Part shown: piece by piece, positions 35,835-45,561 of the stretch
Position numbering within the stretch: the stretch's first letter is position 1
Layout: every line of letters begins with the position of its first letter
NCBI GenBank assembly: GCA_004292955.1
Contig: RDXX01000008.1
Coordinates: forward strand, 124,001-188,000
Direction of reading: 5' to 3'
Length of the DNA stretch: 64,000 nucleotides
Origin: Oscillatoriales cyanobacterium
GTDB taxonomy: Bacteria > Cyanobacteriota > Cyanobacteriia > Cyanobacteriales > Microcoleaceae
Notes under the pieces: generated by a model
What the model was told of the DNA's origin: nothing
The model's input: only the letters and a program-made list of their open reading frames with translations
Database searches by the model: none
Made by a program: the position numbers and the translations under genes

Positions 35835-36467
35835 TTATGTTTGAAACACTGCGCGATAAACTGGTTCCCCGCGTTTGAGAGTAGCAATTTCTCTTTCAGT
35901 GGCTACAGGCATGGGATTTTCTGCTAACCATTCACCGTTATTTGTGCGTTTAAAGCTAGGATGAGATGAAAAGCGATCGCACATTTCGACTTCTACTTCC
36001 TCAATATCCGATTGAATAAACACTTCGCCGCCAACAGCCAGATAAGTCGCCAACTCGCCGACTAATTCCTGCTGTACCACCCGCCGCTTGTGGTGCTTTT
36101 TCTTGAACCACGGATCGGGAAATTGAATGCTAACTCGCTGCAAAGTACCAGCGGGAAGTGTTTCTAAAATTGGTTTCAGGGAACTATTCGCATTACAAAA
36201 CAAATAGTGCAGATTTGTCAACCCTTTTTCGTCGCGCCAAAGATTTGCCTCATCCACCAGGGGTTCCCGAATTTCTAATCCGAGAAAATTCCAATCAGCT
36301 TGTGCTTGCGCCATGTGCCACAAAAACCTGCCTCTGGCGCAGCCGATATCTAAATGCAGTGGCAAATTTAACTTGCTATATATTTTCGTCCAATCTGGGG
36401 CACTGGCGGATGTTTGATATCTCATGGATAGGGGATTTACGTGTTCCCGAACTCTAACTCTTGCCAA
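35835..36467 (-). CDS. trmB: tRNA (guanine-N7-)-methyltransferase TrmB
   Basis: 210 residues. SAM-binding motif [29 protein letters not shown], the catalytic segment [20 protein letters not shown] and a C-terminal GEPVYRAVF-like end are characteristic. The enzyme makes m7G46 in the variable loop of tRNAs. The start [20 protein letters not shown] is usual in cyanobacteria. Monocistronic as seen here. Confidence 0.95.
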   Translation of the reverse strand: MARVRVREHVNPLSMRYQTSASAPDWTKIYSKLNLPLHLDIGCARGRFLWHMAQAQADWNFLGLEIREPLVDEANLWRDEKGLTNLHYLFCNANSSLKPILETLPAGTLQRVSIQFPDPWFKKKHHKRRVVQQELVGELATYLAVGGEVFIQSDIEEVEVEMCDRFSSHPSFKRTNNGEWLAENPMPVATEREIATLKRGEPVYRAVFQT

Positions 36468-36627
36468 TTTTGCTGTCTCCTGAATGTAATTTTTAACCGC
36501 TGATGTGGGCAGATTAACGCGGATTAACGCAGATGAATATGGATTTTTGCGGTGTTGTCTAATACTTTTTTAATTAATGAGCAATAAAAAATTGCAGAGG
36601 GACAATTTTTCATTGTTCATTATTGTA

Positions 36628-37359
36628 TTAAGCTTCTGGTTCGATGCCTACTCCTCTTAATTGTGCGGATAGTCGATCGACGCGCTGTTGAGCGATCGCC
36701 CTTTCCTGCCTTTCCCTTTCCACCATCTCTGCTCCCCACAATAACATCTCGCCGCTTTCATCCCACCAGCGCAGCCAATATCCGGTTCTTTCGGCTTTTG
36801 TTCCTTGCCAAACACCTAGAAATAATCCAACTCCTGCAATCCAATAACGCCCATTTGCATCTGGTTGCTGTGCTTGATATCTTTCTGATGAATTCAACTG
36901 GTAGACTTCTAGCACTCCTGTAGCAGGTTCAAATATGGCATAGATTGGCACTCGCAATACTTGCTCGTAAAAATACCATTTTCCGGGGGGATAAGTTGGC
37001 TTGCTAGAATATTCATCGTTGGGACTAGCTGACAAAAATTCCATGACTATATCTGGAATTTCGCCTTCTAAGTTAGGAGTGTAACTGCGGCGAATTTCTT
37101 GACCCGAAAGCGACTGTACGTTGCGGGCATAAAACCAATCGGGAGATTTAATAACTAGCTTGCTGTCTACTGTCGCACAAATCCCCATATTTGGGGCAAT
37201 TAATATTCCTGCTACTATTAACCCCGCGATTTCTAAGATTTCACGCAGGGCGGCCGCTAGCAAGGGCTGGTCGATGTTTTCCACAGGTTCCTCGTCTAAA
37301 ATGAAATCGTCGGGTAATTTTTCCCAGGTAATTTTCAAGTCGGCGGTACTGACTGTCAT
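36628..37359 (-). CDS. Uma2 family endonuclease-like protein
   Basis: 243 residues of the larger Uma2 type: DWFYARNVQSLSGQEIRRSY, then IPDIVMEFLSASPNDEYSSK with the acidic core residues, KWYFYEQVLRVPIYAIFEPA, and a helical tail ending LSAQLRGVGIEPEA. The tail lacks the tandem heptads of its paralogue at 33765. It starts 13 bases after the csaB stop on the same strand, so the two may be cotranscribed. Confidence 0.88.
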   Translation of the reverse strand: MTVSTADLKITWEKLPDDFILDEEPVENIDQPLLAAALREILEIAGLIVAGILIAPNMGICATVDSKLVIKSPDWFYARNVQSLSGQEIRRSYTPNLEGEIPDIVMEFLSASPNDEYSSKPTYPPGKWYFYEQVLRVPIYAIFEPATGVLEVYQLNSSERYQAQQPDANGRYWIAGVGLFLGVWQGTKAERTGYWLRWWDESGEMLLWGAEMVERERQERAIAQQRVDRLSAQLRGVGIEPEA

Positions 37360-37372
37360 AGTATTTTACCTC

Positions 37373-38419
37373 TTATGGAGATTCCAGGAGGGCGGTTTGC
37401 AATACTTCCTTATGAAAGAGCGATCGCCCTACAATAAATTTTATCCTGTCTGGCGATAGTGCGGCGCCGTTGGCATAGTGATCCATCCAGGTTTTGCTGA
37501 TTAAATAGGGATCTTCGGGCAATTCTGATAATAAGTATCCCGGCATTTCTAACTCGTCCATCAATTGGCTGACTTTGGGATCGTAGCTGAGGGCAAAACA
37601 GCGACATTCTTCGGATGCTGCCATAATTAAACTGTGGTAGCGCATCCCGATCGCCATTTCGACTCCCCGGAACACTCCTTTCAACTTTCTCGGATCGTCT
37701 AAACTCAGGATGCGGCTCCTTTTCGGCAGCGCTTCGTGCAAATGTTTGGCAATTTCTAAGTCGTGGGAAGCTTGGAAAGGCAGCAGCAAAATTAAGGTGC
37801 GAGTGGCTTTTTGAAAGTCAACTAAAGCTTGAGTTAGGATTGACAAACGGGCGGGTGTTAGTGTAGAGTGCGATCGCAAACAAACCGCAACTCTCGGCGA
37901 CGGCAAATCCCACAAACCGGAGACGGGGGAATTTTCCAAAGCCCACACTGGATCGGGCGCTAATGTAAAGGGAATTTGCCAATCTGCAAGTATGGTAGCT
38001 GAGCCTTTATCGCGCACGCTGACGGCTGTGCATCCACCAAAACACCGCTGAGATAATTTACGAGTAATCTCACGATTTAAAGGGCCAATTCCCTGGGCCC
38101 AAGCAACAGTTTTTAAGCCCATCTGCTGCGCTAATCCCATCAAGCCACCATAGTAAAAAGGGCTGACAAGGCTGGTACTGTCTTGGATTAAACTACCGCC
38201 ACCCCAGATTAGGGCGTCAGCGCTGCGGAGTGTATCGAGGACACCAAACGCATTCATGCGATCGCGCGCAGCTACTCCGTACCGCTGATTTGTCTCGACG
38301 GGATTGCCAGAAAGGACGATCGGCGTCACCCCATCTGGTAACATTTGCAGTAGCGAAGCCAACAGCGCCTCGTCGCCACCGTTGCCTTTACCATAATAGC
38401 CGCACAAAATTGCTCGCAT
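37373..38419 (-). CDS. csaB: Polysaccharide pyruvyl transferase CsaB
   Basis: 348 residues. The N-terminus MRAILCGYYGKGNGGDEALL is a glycosyltransferase-like nucleotide fold; ADALIWGGGSLIQDSTSLVS, TVAWAQGIGPLNR and AIGMRYHSLIMAA are the typical CsaB motifs. The enzyme is thought to attach pyruvate to cell-wall polysaccharide and so anchor S-layer proteins with SLH domains. Length as expected. The start codon is followed by a clean coding frame; the divergent neighbour is the DUF2499 gene. Confidence 0.93.
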   Translation of the reverse strand: MRAILCGYYGKGNGGDEALLASLLQMLPDGVTPIVLSGNPVETNQRYGVAARDRMNAFGVLDTLRSADALIWGGGSLIQDSTSLVSPFYYGGLMGLAQQMGLKTVAWAQGIGPLNREITRKLSQRCFGGCTAVSVRDKGSATILADWQIPFTLAPDPVWALENSPVSGLWDLPSPRVAVCLRSHSTLTPARLSILTQALVDFQKATRTLILLLPFQASHDLEIAKHLHEALPKRSRILSLDDPRKLKGVFRGVEMAIGMRYHSLIMAASEECRCFALSYDPKVSQLMDELEMPGYLLSELPEDPYLISKTWMDHYANGAALSPDRIKFIVGRSLFHKEVLQTALLESP

Positions 38420-38503
38420 TTCTACTCTTTTCTTGGTTTATGATGGGAATATAAATATTACAATATCTGAATTGTTGCGATCCATAAATTATTTTAACAG
38501 TCA

Positions 38504-38527
38504 ACAGTTAACAGTCAACAGTTAACT
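38504..38527. repeat. Short tandem heptads AACAGTC
   Basis: Alternating ACAGTCA/ACAGTTA units in the spacer between csaB and the DUF2499 gene. Same family as at 27924 and 38869-38899. Confidence 0.5.
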
Positions 38528-38575
38528 GCCTGAAACAACTAAATACATCTTTCAACTTATTTCACAATACAAAAA

Positions 38576-38884
38576 ATGCACGCTTTGTCAATTCCAACCT
38601 GGATTATTCATGTCTCTAGTGTCGTCGAGTGGATTGCCGCCATCTGGTTAATTTGGACTTACGGCGAAGTCACTAAAAACCGAGCTTGGTGGGGCCTTTC
38701 TGTCGGAATGCTGCCCGCCCTTGTCAGCGCTATGTGCGCCTGTACGTGGCACTTTTTCGACAACTCCCCAGCCCTAGAATGGATTGTTACCCTGCAAGCT
38801 GCGATGACTGTCATCGGTAATTTTACTCTGTGGGCGGCTGCTTGGTGGATTTGGCGATCGGCTCAGCAGTCAGTTGACAGTTGA
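38576..38884 (+). CDS. DUF2499 (Ycf49-like) membrane protein
   Basis: 102 residues with three membrane helices: SSVVEWIAAIWLIWTYGEV, WWGLSVGMLPALVSAMCACT and IVTLQAAMTVIGNFTLWAAA. The conserved ALSIPTWIIHVSSV opening, WHFFDN and the GNFTLWAA-W end identify the cyanobacterial/chloroplast DUF2499 family. The function is unknown. In many cyanobacteria it neighbours DUF3593, which here lies 6 kb downstream on the other strand. The C-terminus (QQSVDS) runs into a heptad repeat. Confidence 0.9.
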   Translation: MHALSIPTWIIHVSSVVEWIAAIWLIWTYGEVTKNRAWWGLSVGMLPALVSAMCACTWHFFDNSPALEWIVTLQAAMTVIGNFTLWAAAWWIWRSAQQSVDS

Positions 38885-38939
38885 CAGTTGATAGTTGATA
38901 GGAAATCAGTCATTACTAACAAACTAAGGAGAAAAATCC

Positions 38940-39359
38940 TTGAAAAATAGCATTGTTTGGACAACATTGGCAGCTAGTTCACTGTTATTGACAGCCACAT
39001 CTTTACTTCCCAGTCAAGCTAGTAATACATCCTTAATACTCGCCCAACAACCTAACTGTAAAAGTCCTCAAACGACACTGGATCAGAATGTGTGTTCCAG
39101 CCAAGAGTTTCAGGCAGCAGACAAAAAACTCAATCAAGTATATCAGCAACTTCAACCAAAACTCAACAGCAAACAAAAGCAGAGATTGATAGTCGCACAG
39201 CGAAGTTGGCTCAAGTTTAGAGATGAATCTTGCGATTATGAAGCAGGTTACTTTGAGGGTGGTAGCGTGGCTCCTTCTATCTACGGTTATTGCAGAGCCA
39301 GAGTCACAAAAGAACGTATTAAAGATTTGGAGGGTTATTTGGAACAAGCAAGTTTGTAA
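38940..39359 (+). CDS. Secreted LprI-domain protein (DUF1311)
   Basis: 139 residues from TTG 38940, which has AAGGAG at good spacing before it. A signal peptide (TTLAASSLLLTATSLLPSQA) is followed by the LprI domain: CKSPQTTLDQNVCSSQEFQA, AADKKLNQVYQQL, LIVAQRSWLKFRDESCDYEA and YCRARVTKERI, with four conserved cysteines. LprI-type proteins inhibit lysozyme or bind the cell wall; in cyanobacteria the role is not known. Periplasmic location is inferred. Confidence 0.88.
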   Translation: MKNSIVWTTLAASSLLLTATSLLPSQASNTSLILAQQPNCKSPQTTLDQNVCSSQEFQAADKKLNQVYQQLQPKLNSKQKQRLIVAQRSWLKFRDESCDYEAGYFEGGSVAPSIYGYCRARVTKERIKDLEGYLEQASL

Positions 39360-39571
39360 AAGTGCGTAGGCGTAAGCCAGGGCGTAGCCATCGCGATCGA
39401 CAACAACTTACCCATTCTATCATCCATACCACAGCAAACTGATGTATTATGGTGTCATACCCCCCACCCTAAATTATCTTAAAAGTGATAATAAGCTTTG
39501 TTTTTTATTTTATCCTTTGACACGCCAATGGTGTAAGATTTAAAATCTAAAATCTACAATATAAAATCGCT

Positions 39572-42235
39572 ATGTCTTTCGTTGGTTTGCACATTCACAG
39601 CGATTACAGCCTGCTAGACGGGGCATCTCAGCTACAGCAGCTAGCTGAACGGGCGGTGGAATTGGGGATGCCCGCGATCGCCCTTACAGACCACGGCGTG
39701 ATGTATGGTGCGATCGAGCTAATCAAAGTTTGTCGAAATAAAAATATCAAGCCCATCATTGGCAATGAAATGTACGTCGTCAACGGCGACATCGAAGTCA
39801 AAGTTCGAGGTAGAAGAAAATACCATCAAGTTGTCTTAGCTAAAAATACGCAAGGTTATAAAAACTTAGTAAAACTTACCACAATTTCCCATTTAAAAGG
39901 AATGCCCGAAAGAGGTATTTTTGCCCGTCCTTGCATCAACAAAGAACTCCTCAAACAATACTCCGAAGGTCTCATTGTTACCAGCGCTTGTTTGGGTGGC
40001 GAAGTTCCCCAAATGATTCTGCAAAACAAGCTAGATACTGCCCGCGAAGTTGCCAAATGGTATAAAGAAGTATTTGGAGAAGACTATTATATAGAAATTC
40101 AAGACCACGGTTCCCAAGAAGACCGCATGGTTAATGTTGAAATCGTCAAAATTGCCCGCGAATTCAATATTAAAATAATTGCCACCAATGATTCTCACTA
40201 TATTTCCTGCAACGACGTAGAAGCTCACGATGCTTTGTTGTGCATCAACACCAACAAACTGATTGAAGAAGAAAAGCGGATGCGCTACAGCGGCACAGAA
40301 TATCTGAAGTCTGCTATGGAGATGGCGCAACTATTTCGAGACCATTTGGATGATGAAACGATCGAAGAGGCGATCGAAACCACCCTAGAAGTAGCAAACA
40401 AAGTATCAAGATACGATCTAACAGGAGAAGCTCGGATTCCCACAATCCCAATTCCCCCAGAACATACCGCCGATACCTATGTAGAAGAAATATCTTGGCT
40501 AGGATTATTAGAAAGACTCAAAGCCCGTACCAGAAATGAAATCCCCCCAGTCTACAAACAAAGACTAGAATATGAGCTAAAAATGATTCAGCAGATGGGT
40601 TTCTCTGAATATTTTTTAGTGGTTTGGGACTACATGAAATATGCTAGAGACAACAATATTCCCGTCGGGCCAGGACGTGGTTCTGCGGCAGGTTCTTTAG
40701 TTGCTTATGTCCTCAATATTACCAACATAGACCCGGTACACCACGGATTGCTATTCGAGAGATTTCTCAATCCCGAACGCAAATCGATGCCAGATATTGA
40801 TAGCGATTTCTGCATCGAAAGACGGGACGATATGATTAAATATGTTACAGACAAATATGGTACAGACCGCGTAGCGCAAATTATTACCTTCAACAGGATG
40901 ACATCAAAAGCTGTTTTGAAAGATGTTGCCAGAGTTTTAGGTATTCCCTACAAAAAAGCCGATGAGATGGCGAAAATGATTCCAGTATCGCGGGGGAAAC
41001 CGGAAAAACTCAAAGTAATGATTTCCGATGCAACACCGGCACAGGAATTTAAAACCAACTACGAAAATACTATTTGTACTAATGCCGAAACTGGCACCGA
41101 AGTCCCAGTGCGTCAGTGGATTGACATGGCAATTCGCATTGAAGGAACTAACAAAACCTATGGTGTTCATGCCGCCGGTGTGGTGATTTCTTCCATCCCC
41201 CTTGATGAAATTGTGCCCCTGCAAAAAAATGAAAATGGTGCTGTAATCACCCAATATTTTATGGAAGACTTGGAATTTTTGGGGTTACTCAAAATGGACT
41301 TTCTGGGACTCAAAAATTTAACGACTCTCCAAAAAACTGTTGATTATGTTAAGCAAACTCAAGATATAACTATCAATGCTGAAGGCTTACCTTCTGACAT
41401 AGAACGCAGAGCTCAAGAGACATTTACTAGGAACAACAAGTTACCCGGTGATGTAGCAAAGACTTATCAACTATTAGAAAAAGGAGATTTAGAAGGTATT
41501 TTTCAGCTAGAATCTTCTGGGATGCTGGATGTAGTAAAAAAAATCAAACCTTCTTGTCTGGATGATATTTCTTCTATTCTGGCGCTTTATCGTCCCGGCC
41601 CGCTGGATGCTGGTTTGATTCCACAATTTATCGATCGCAAACATGGTAGAGAAGTCGTTAAATACGACCATCCGCTGTTAGAACCGATTTTAAAAGAGAC
41701 TTATGGAACGCTTTGTTTCCAAGAGCAAATTATGCGGATGGCTCAAGATTTGGCGGGCTATTCTTTAGGTCAAGCTGACTTGCTGCGCCGCGCAATGGGC
41801 AAGAAGAAGGCTGATGAAATGCAGAAGCAAAAGGAAACATTTATTGATGGCGCAACTAAGAATGGTGTCGCTCAAAGAGTTGCCGAAGAGTTGTTCGGAC
41901 AGATGCTTCAATTCGCGGAATATTGTTTGAGCTATGACACGAAGATATTGACTATGGAATATGGGCCGATGGCTATTGGTAAAATTGTCGAGGAAGAAAT
42001 TGAATGTACCGTTTACAGTGTTGATAATAATGGCCATATTTATACACAGCCAATTGCACAGTGGCATCGCCGAGGTCAGCAGGAGGTCTTTGAGTATTGT
42101 CTGGAAGATGGCTCGATAATTCGCGCGACAAAAGATCACAATTTTATGACTTTTGACGGTCAAATGCTACCTATTGACGAAATCTTTGAAAAAGGATTAG
42201 ACTTAAAACAAATCAACTCTAGCTCACATCTATAA
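39572..42235 (+). CDS. dnaE: DNA polymerase III alpha subunit, N-terminal half with DnaE intein N-fragment
   Basis: 887 residues. The N-extein (1-784) has the PHP domain ([20 protein letters not shown]), the polymerase core with [16 protein letters not shown] and [20 protein letters not shown], and ends GQMLQFAEY. The intein N-fragment starts at Cys785 (codon 41924-41926), [20 protein letters not shown], and runs 103 residues to a stop at 42233-42235. It is very close to the fast-splicing DnaE-N fragments of Nostoc and relatives. Protein trans-splicing with the partner at 43009 restores DnaE. The start [13 protein letters not shown] is the family start. The endonuclease gene follows after 1 base. 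Confidence 0.97.
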   Translation: MSFVGLHIHSDYSLLDGASQLQQLAERAVELGMPAIALTDHGVMYGAIELIKVCRNKNIKPIIGNEMYVVNGDIEVKVRGRRKYHQVVLAKNTQGYKNLVKLTTISHLKGMPERGIFARPCINKELLKQYSEGLIVTSACLGGEVPQMILQNKLDTAREVAKWYKEVFGEDYYIEIQDHGSQEDRMVNVEIVKIAREFNIKIIATNDSHYISCNDVEAHDALLCINTNKLIEEEKRMRYSGTEYLKSAMEMAQLFRDHLDDETIEEAIETTLEVANKVSRYDLTGEARIPTIPIPPEHTADTYVEEISWLGLLERLKARTRNEIPPVYKQRLEYELKMIQQMGFSEYFLVVWDYMKYARDNNIPVGPGRGSAAGSLVAYVLNITNIDPVHHGLLFERFLNPERKSMPDIDSDFCIERRDDMIKYVTDKYGTDRVAQIITFNRMTSKAVLKDVARVLGIPYKKADEMAKMIPVSRGKPEKLKVMISDATPAQEFKTNYENTICTNAETGTEVPVRQWIDMAIRIEGTNKTYGVHAAGVVISSIPLDEIVPLQKNENGAVITQYFMEDLEFLGLLKMDFLGLKNLTTLQKTVDYVKQTQDITINAEGLPSDIERRAQETFTRNNKLPGDVAKTYQLLEKGDLEGIFQLESSGMLDVVKKIKPSCLDDISSILALYRPGPLDAGLIPQFIDRKHGREVVKYDHPLLEPILKETYGTLCFQEQIMRMAQDLAGYSLGQADLLRRAMGKKKADEMQKQKETFIDGATKNGVAQRVAEELFGQMLQFAEYCLSYDTKILTMEYGPMAIGKIVEEEIECTVYSVDNNGHIYTQPIAQWHRRGQQEVFEYCLEDGSIIRATKDHNFMTFDGQMLPIDEIFEKGLDLKQINSSSHL

Positions 42236-42236
42236 A

Positions 42237-43016
42237 ATGTATATAGACTATAGGAAACTAAAATCAGAACACAAGGAACAAATCATTTTAGCTTTTAACC
42301 AAGGCATGGAGTGTCGAGAAATCCCTAACTACCTTGGGGTAAGCGAGAGAGCAGTTTCAAGAGTTTTAAAAGAAGCTGACATTAATACTAAGCGACGAAA
42401 CCGCTATACTTTAAATGAAAGCTATATTGATATAATTGACTCTCAAGCTAAAGCCTATTTGTTAGGATTGCTAGCTGCTGATGGCTGCGTTACTCAAACT
42501 AATTATGTAGCTTTTGAATCAATTGACAAAGAACTCACAGAAATGCTCAGCATAGAGCTACAATACTCTGGTGAAATTAGAATTGTTCAGCCTCAAAATT
42601 ATGCTCCTCACTACCGAATAAATTTTTCTTCTGAAAAACTGGCAAGCTCTTTACAGGGCTACGGCATCATAACAGGAAGGACTTTTTCAGAAGTTACCTA
42701 TTTTCCTAACTCCAAATATTTAGCGTCTTATGTGTTAGGGTACTTTGATGGTGACGGTTGTGCTTATGCAAACAAAGGTAGGAGTGGCGGTTTAGTCTGC
42801 ATTGTTAGTTCCTTTAAATTTGCCTGCGAACTAACAAGGCACTTAGGCATGGGTTCTGTACAAGAGCATCAATTTAAAAAAGTTTATTATTGGAGAATAT
42901 TTAGTCGGAAAAATATACAAGCATTCTATGATTTTGTGTATCAGTATCCCAGATTAGGTTTACAACGAAAAAAGACTAAAATTGAAGATATTCTCAGGAG
43001 TTACAAACATGGTTAA
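42237..43016 (+). CDS. LAGLIDADG homing endonuclease between the two dnaE halves
   Basis: 259 residues in a third reading frame. An N-terminal helix-turn-helix (residues about 13-46, IPNYLGVSERAVSRVLKEAD) precedes two LAGLIDADG helices, AYLLGLLAADGCV (75-84) and YVLGYFDGDGCA (166-175), each with its catalytic aspartate. It is therefore a monomeric two-motif enzyme that looks intact. The ATG lies 1 base after the stop of dnaE-N, and the stop overlaps the dnaE-C start by 8 bases, so translation is probably coupled. The sequence is more AT-rich than dnaE. It probably recognises the uninterrupted intein insertion site in dnaE. Confidence 0.9.
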   Translation: MYIDYRKLKSEHKEQIILAFNQGMECREIPNYLGVSERAVSRVLKEADINTKRRNRYTLNESYIDIIDSQAKAYLLGLLAADGCVTQTNYVAFESIDKELTEMLSIELQYSGEIRIVQPQNYAPHYRINFSSEKLASSLQGYGIITGRTFSEVTYFPNSKYLASYVLGYFDGDGCAYANKGRSGGLVCIVSSFKFACELTRHLGMGSVQEHQFKKVYYWRIFSRKNIQAFYDFVYQYPRLGLQRKKTKIEDILRSYKHG

Positions 43017-44727
43017 AATCATTAGTAGAAAATCACTAGGAACTCAAGAAGTATATGACATTGGCGTTGAAAGAGATCATAATTTTACACTAGAAAATAG
43101 TCTGGTGGCATCTAATTGCTTTAATAAATCCCATTCAATGGCCTATGCCTATATCACTTATCAAACTGCTTATTTAAAAGCAAATTTTCCTGTAGAATAC
43201 ATGGCTGCACTGCTGACTGCTAACAGAGGCGACCAGGAGAAGGTACAGAGATATATTGCTAATTGTATCAAGCTGAAGATTGATGTTGAACCACCTGATA
43301 TTAATGGTTCTGAACTTACTTTTACGCCATTGCCGATGGAGATGACAAAGGCGGAAAAACATAAAATTTTGTTTGGAATTTCGGCGGTTAAAAATGTTGG
43401 TGAGGGGGCTATTGAAAATATTTTGGAGGCGCGCAGGTCAGGGGGTGATTTTAATTCTTTACCAGATTTGTGCGATCGCGTAAATCTACATTCTGTCAAC
43501 CGCCGCGCCCTAGAAGCCTTGATTCACTGTGGTGCTTTTGACAAAATCGCACCCAACCGCCAGCAATTAGTAAACGACTTGGAAGGGGTTATGAAATGGG
43601 CGCAAGACCGCAAAAAAGACCGAGAAACTGGTCAAGGTAATCTCTTTGACTTGTTAGGAGATACTAGCTTTGGGAAGTCGGCGAATAAGTATGAATCTGC
43701 GCCAAAATCAAAAACTGTGAAAGATTTTGACACACAGGAAAAATTGCGTTTAGAAAAAGAATTGCTGGGTTTTTATGTATCAGATCATCCCCTCAAGTTT
43801 CTGCTTCAATCTAATCAAGATCCAGATGTTGTGACTCTCGCACAGTTAGCCGAGAAAAAGGGTAAAGTATCGGTTATTGTCATGCTCAACGCTATCAAAC
43901 TGGTAGTGACGAAAAAAGGCGATGCGATGGCAATTTTGCAATTAGAAGATTTGACACATCAAATCAAAGCTGTTGTGTTTCCGAAGGCTTACGAACAATT
44001 AAAACCGCATATTATAGAGAATGCTGTATTACTGATTAGCGGGAAAATTGAGAAGGATGGTGAGGAAATTCAGATAATTGTAGATACTGCAAAGCCTGTA
44101 GAAACACCAGAGGTTACAGAGGAAATCGAGATCCCACTACCGGAAACACAAAATTCTTGGGCGGCGCCATCGGAAATACAAAATTCTTGGGTGGCGCCAT
44201 CGGAAATACAAAATTCTTGGGTGGCGCCATCGGAAACGCAAAATTCTTGGGTGGCGCCATCGGAAATACAAAATTCTTGGGCGAATCAACCGGTCAACTT
44301 TGGACGATCGACTAAACCAGTGGAAGTTACAGAAATGGTGATTGTCAAGTTTACACCGCCGCAGGTGCAAGATGTCAAAAACCTCAATTCTCTGAAAGCT
44401 ATTTTGCAAGAACTTTCCAATCGTGGAGAGGATGCTAGCGTTTCGGTGGGGGGAATCGTTGTCGGTGAATATTGCTGTCAACCTCTTCGCATCAAGCGTC
44501 AATTGTGGGTACAAGATGGCGATGGCGCTGTTAGCCGTCTCAAGTCGGCGGGATTTGATGCTTCGGTTTTCCCTCTCGACAGTCGCGGGGATGCTGCAAT
44601 ATTTCGGGAAATGCGATCGCAACTTAAGATATATTCTTGGGCCAATCGCTTGCTTGACGCAGATGTCGATCGCATTTCCCAGTATCTCAGCTATCTCGCC
44701 CAACTAAACAAACGCCTGCCAAACTAA
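43009..44727 (+). CDS. dnaE: DNA polymerase III alpha subunit, C-terminal half with DnaE intein C-fragment
   Basis: 572 residues. The start MVKIISRKSLGTQEVYDIGV (ATG 43009) is fixed by AGGAG 8 bases upstream and by alignment with known 36-residue DnaE intein C-fragments. The fragment ends VASN, and Cys+1 (43117-43119) opens the C-extein CFNKSHSMAYAYITYQTAYL. The extein has the fingers/beta-binding region and the OB-fold region (VSVIVMLNAIKLVVTKKGDA). Between these and the end lies a decapeptide repeat, SEIQNSWVAP, about five times (44141-44281), not normally part of DnaE. Trans-splicing with the N-half gives the replicative polymerase. Confidence 0.96.
   Translation: MVKIISRKSLGTQEVYDIGVERDHNFTLENSLVASNCFNKSHSMAYAYITYQTAYLKANFPVEYMAALLTANRGDQEKVQRYIANCIKLKIDVEPPDINGSELTFTPLPMEMTKAEKHKILFGISAVKNVGEGAIENILEARRSGGDFNSLPDLCDRVNLHSVNRRALEALIHCGAFDKIAPNRQQLVNDLEGVMKWAQDRKKDRETGQGNLFDLLGDTSFGKSANKYESAPKSKTVKDFDTQEKLRLEKELLGFYVSDHPLKFLLQSNQDPDVVTLAQLAEKKGKVSVIVMLNAIKLVVTKKGDAMAILQLEDLTHQIKAVVFPKAYEQLKPHIIENAVLLISGKIEKDGEEIQIIVDTAKPVETPEVTEEIEIPLPETQNSWAAPSEIQNSWVAPSEIQNSWVAPSETQNSWVAPSEIQNSWANQPVNFGRSTKPVEVTEMVIVKFTPPQVQDVKNLNSLKAILQELSNRGEDASVSVGGIVVGEYCCQPLRIKRQLWVQDGDGAVSRLKSAGFDASVFPLDSRGDAAIFREMRSQLKIYSWANRLLDADVDRISQYLSYLAQLNKRLPN
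44141..44281. repeat. 30-bp tandem repeat inside dnaE-C
   Basis: Five units of CGGAAATACAAAATTCTTGG plus GTGGCGCCAT, nearly identical, the last incomplete. In frame, they add a WVAPSEIQNS decapeptide array in a linker between DnaE domains. Confidence 0.9.
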
Positions 44728-44958
44728 CATTTCGGCCCCATCCCCACCGGTGACTAAAGTTTGACCGTCAGGACTAAAAGCCACCGGATTGCGCCCAACT
44801 AGGCTGCACAAACATTCGCCTGTTTGCAAGTTCCAGACTTTAACAGTACCATCTCGACTGTCGCTAGCCATAGTTTCGCGATCGGGACTGATAGCCACCG
44901 AAATCACCGCGTCAGAATGGCCGCTCAAAGTCTTAATCAATTCCCCCGTCTGCAAGAC
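44704..44958 (-). pseudogene. WD40 repeat remnant
   Basis: The frame encodes about two WD40 blades: LQTGELIKTLSGHSDAVISV, AISPDRETMASDSRDGTVKV, WNLQTGECL, then a degenerate blade ending GAEMLVWQAFV. There is no own start at the repeat edge. The 3' end overlaps dnaE-C by 24 bases, and the 5' end lies inside the last codons of the DUF3593 gene. It looks like a leftover of a WD40 gene that landed at this junction. Confidence 0.55.
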
Positions 44959-45274
44959 ACTCTTGCTTTTCGCCCTCATTCTGTGAGGATGCTTTGGCTT
45001 TAATCACCGCTTCCCGAAAGCCTAAAACTACTAAAATATTGGCAAGTGTCAAGAATAGTTCCGCAGAACCGTGGAGCCAATCGACATTTGCTAGCGACTC
45101 ATTGTAGGCAACTTTTGCATAAATTGCTGCGGGAATAGTCACACCCACAAACACGAGAGTGCCGTAAAATCCCATCAGAGCTAAACGAGGAGTTTTTCCA
45201 GATTTCGTCAAAAACCAGAGAAAACCCAAGTAGGGAAATAGAGACAGCACAAATAAACTTTCTTTGGAAATCAT
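44933..45274 (-). CDS. DUF3593 membrane protein
   Basis: 113 residues with three hydrophobic segments (LFVLSLFPYLGFLWFLTKSG, LALMGFYGTLVFVGVTIPAA, LFLTLANILVVLGFREAVIK) and the family motif NESLANVDWLHGSAELFLTL. DUF3593 is restricted to cyanobacteria and plastids, function unknown. The last about 15 residues (GEKQECLADGGID) are encoded by sequence that also carries the WD40 remnant, so the natural C-terminus may have been replaced. Confidence 0.88.
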   Translation of the reverse strand: MISKESLFVLSLFPYLGFLWFLTKSGKTPRLALMGFYGTLVFVGVTIPAAIYAKVAYNESLANVDWLHGSAELFLTLANILVVLGFREAVIKAKASSQNEGEKQECLADGGID

Positions 45275-45561
45275 TAGTATTTGGTGAGCGACCAGATACC
45301 ATCATAGATTAAAAAATTAAAAATTAATGTGAATAAATTTTAACTTTTTGTGGTGAATTTTTCATGTCTAATTTAACAAAGGAACCCATTTTTGTCGAAC
45401 TGCTAGAGACTCACCCAAGCCCATAGCTTTTAACCTTCTCCGCAGCAGGTCGCTAGTATTAAAAACCCCTGACCCGCGCGGAGACACAACCCGTAACTCT
45501 TCCCCTAACACCGTTATTAGTATAACACATTTTCAACCGTGCCAGTCTGTTAATTGTTACT

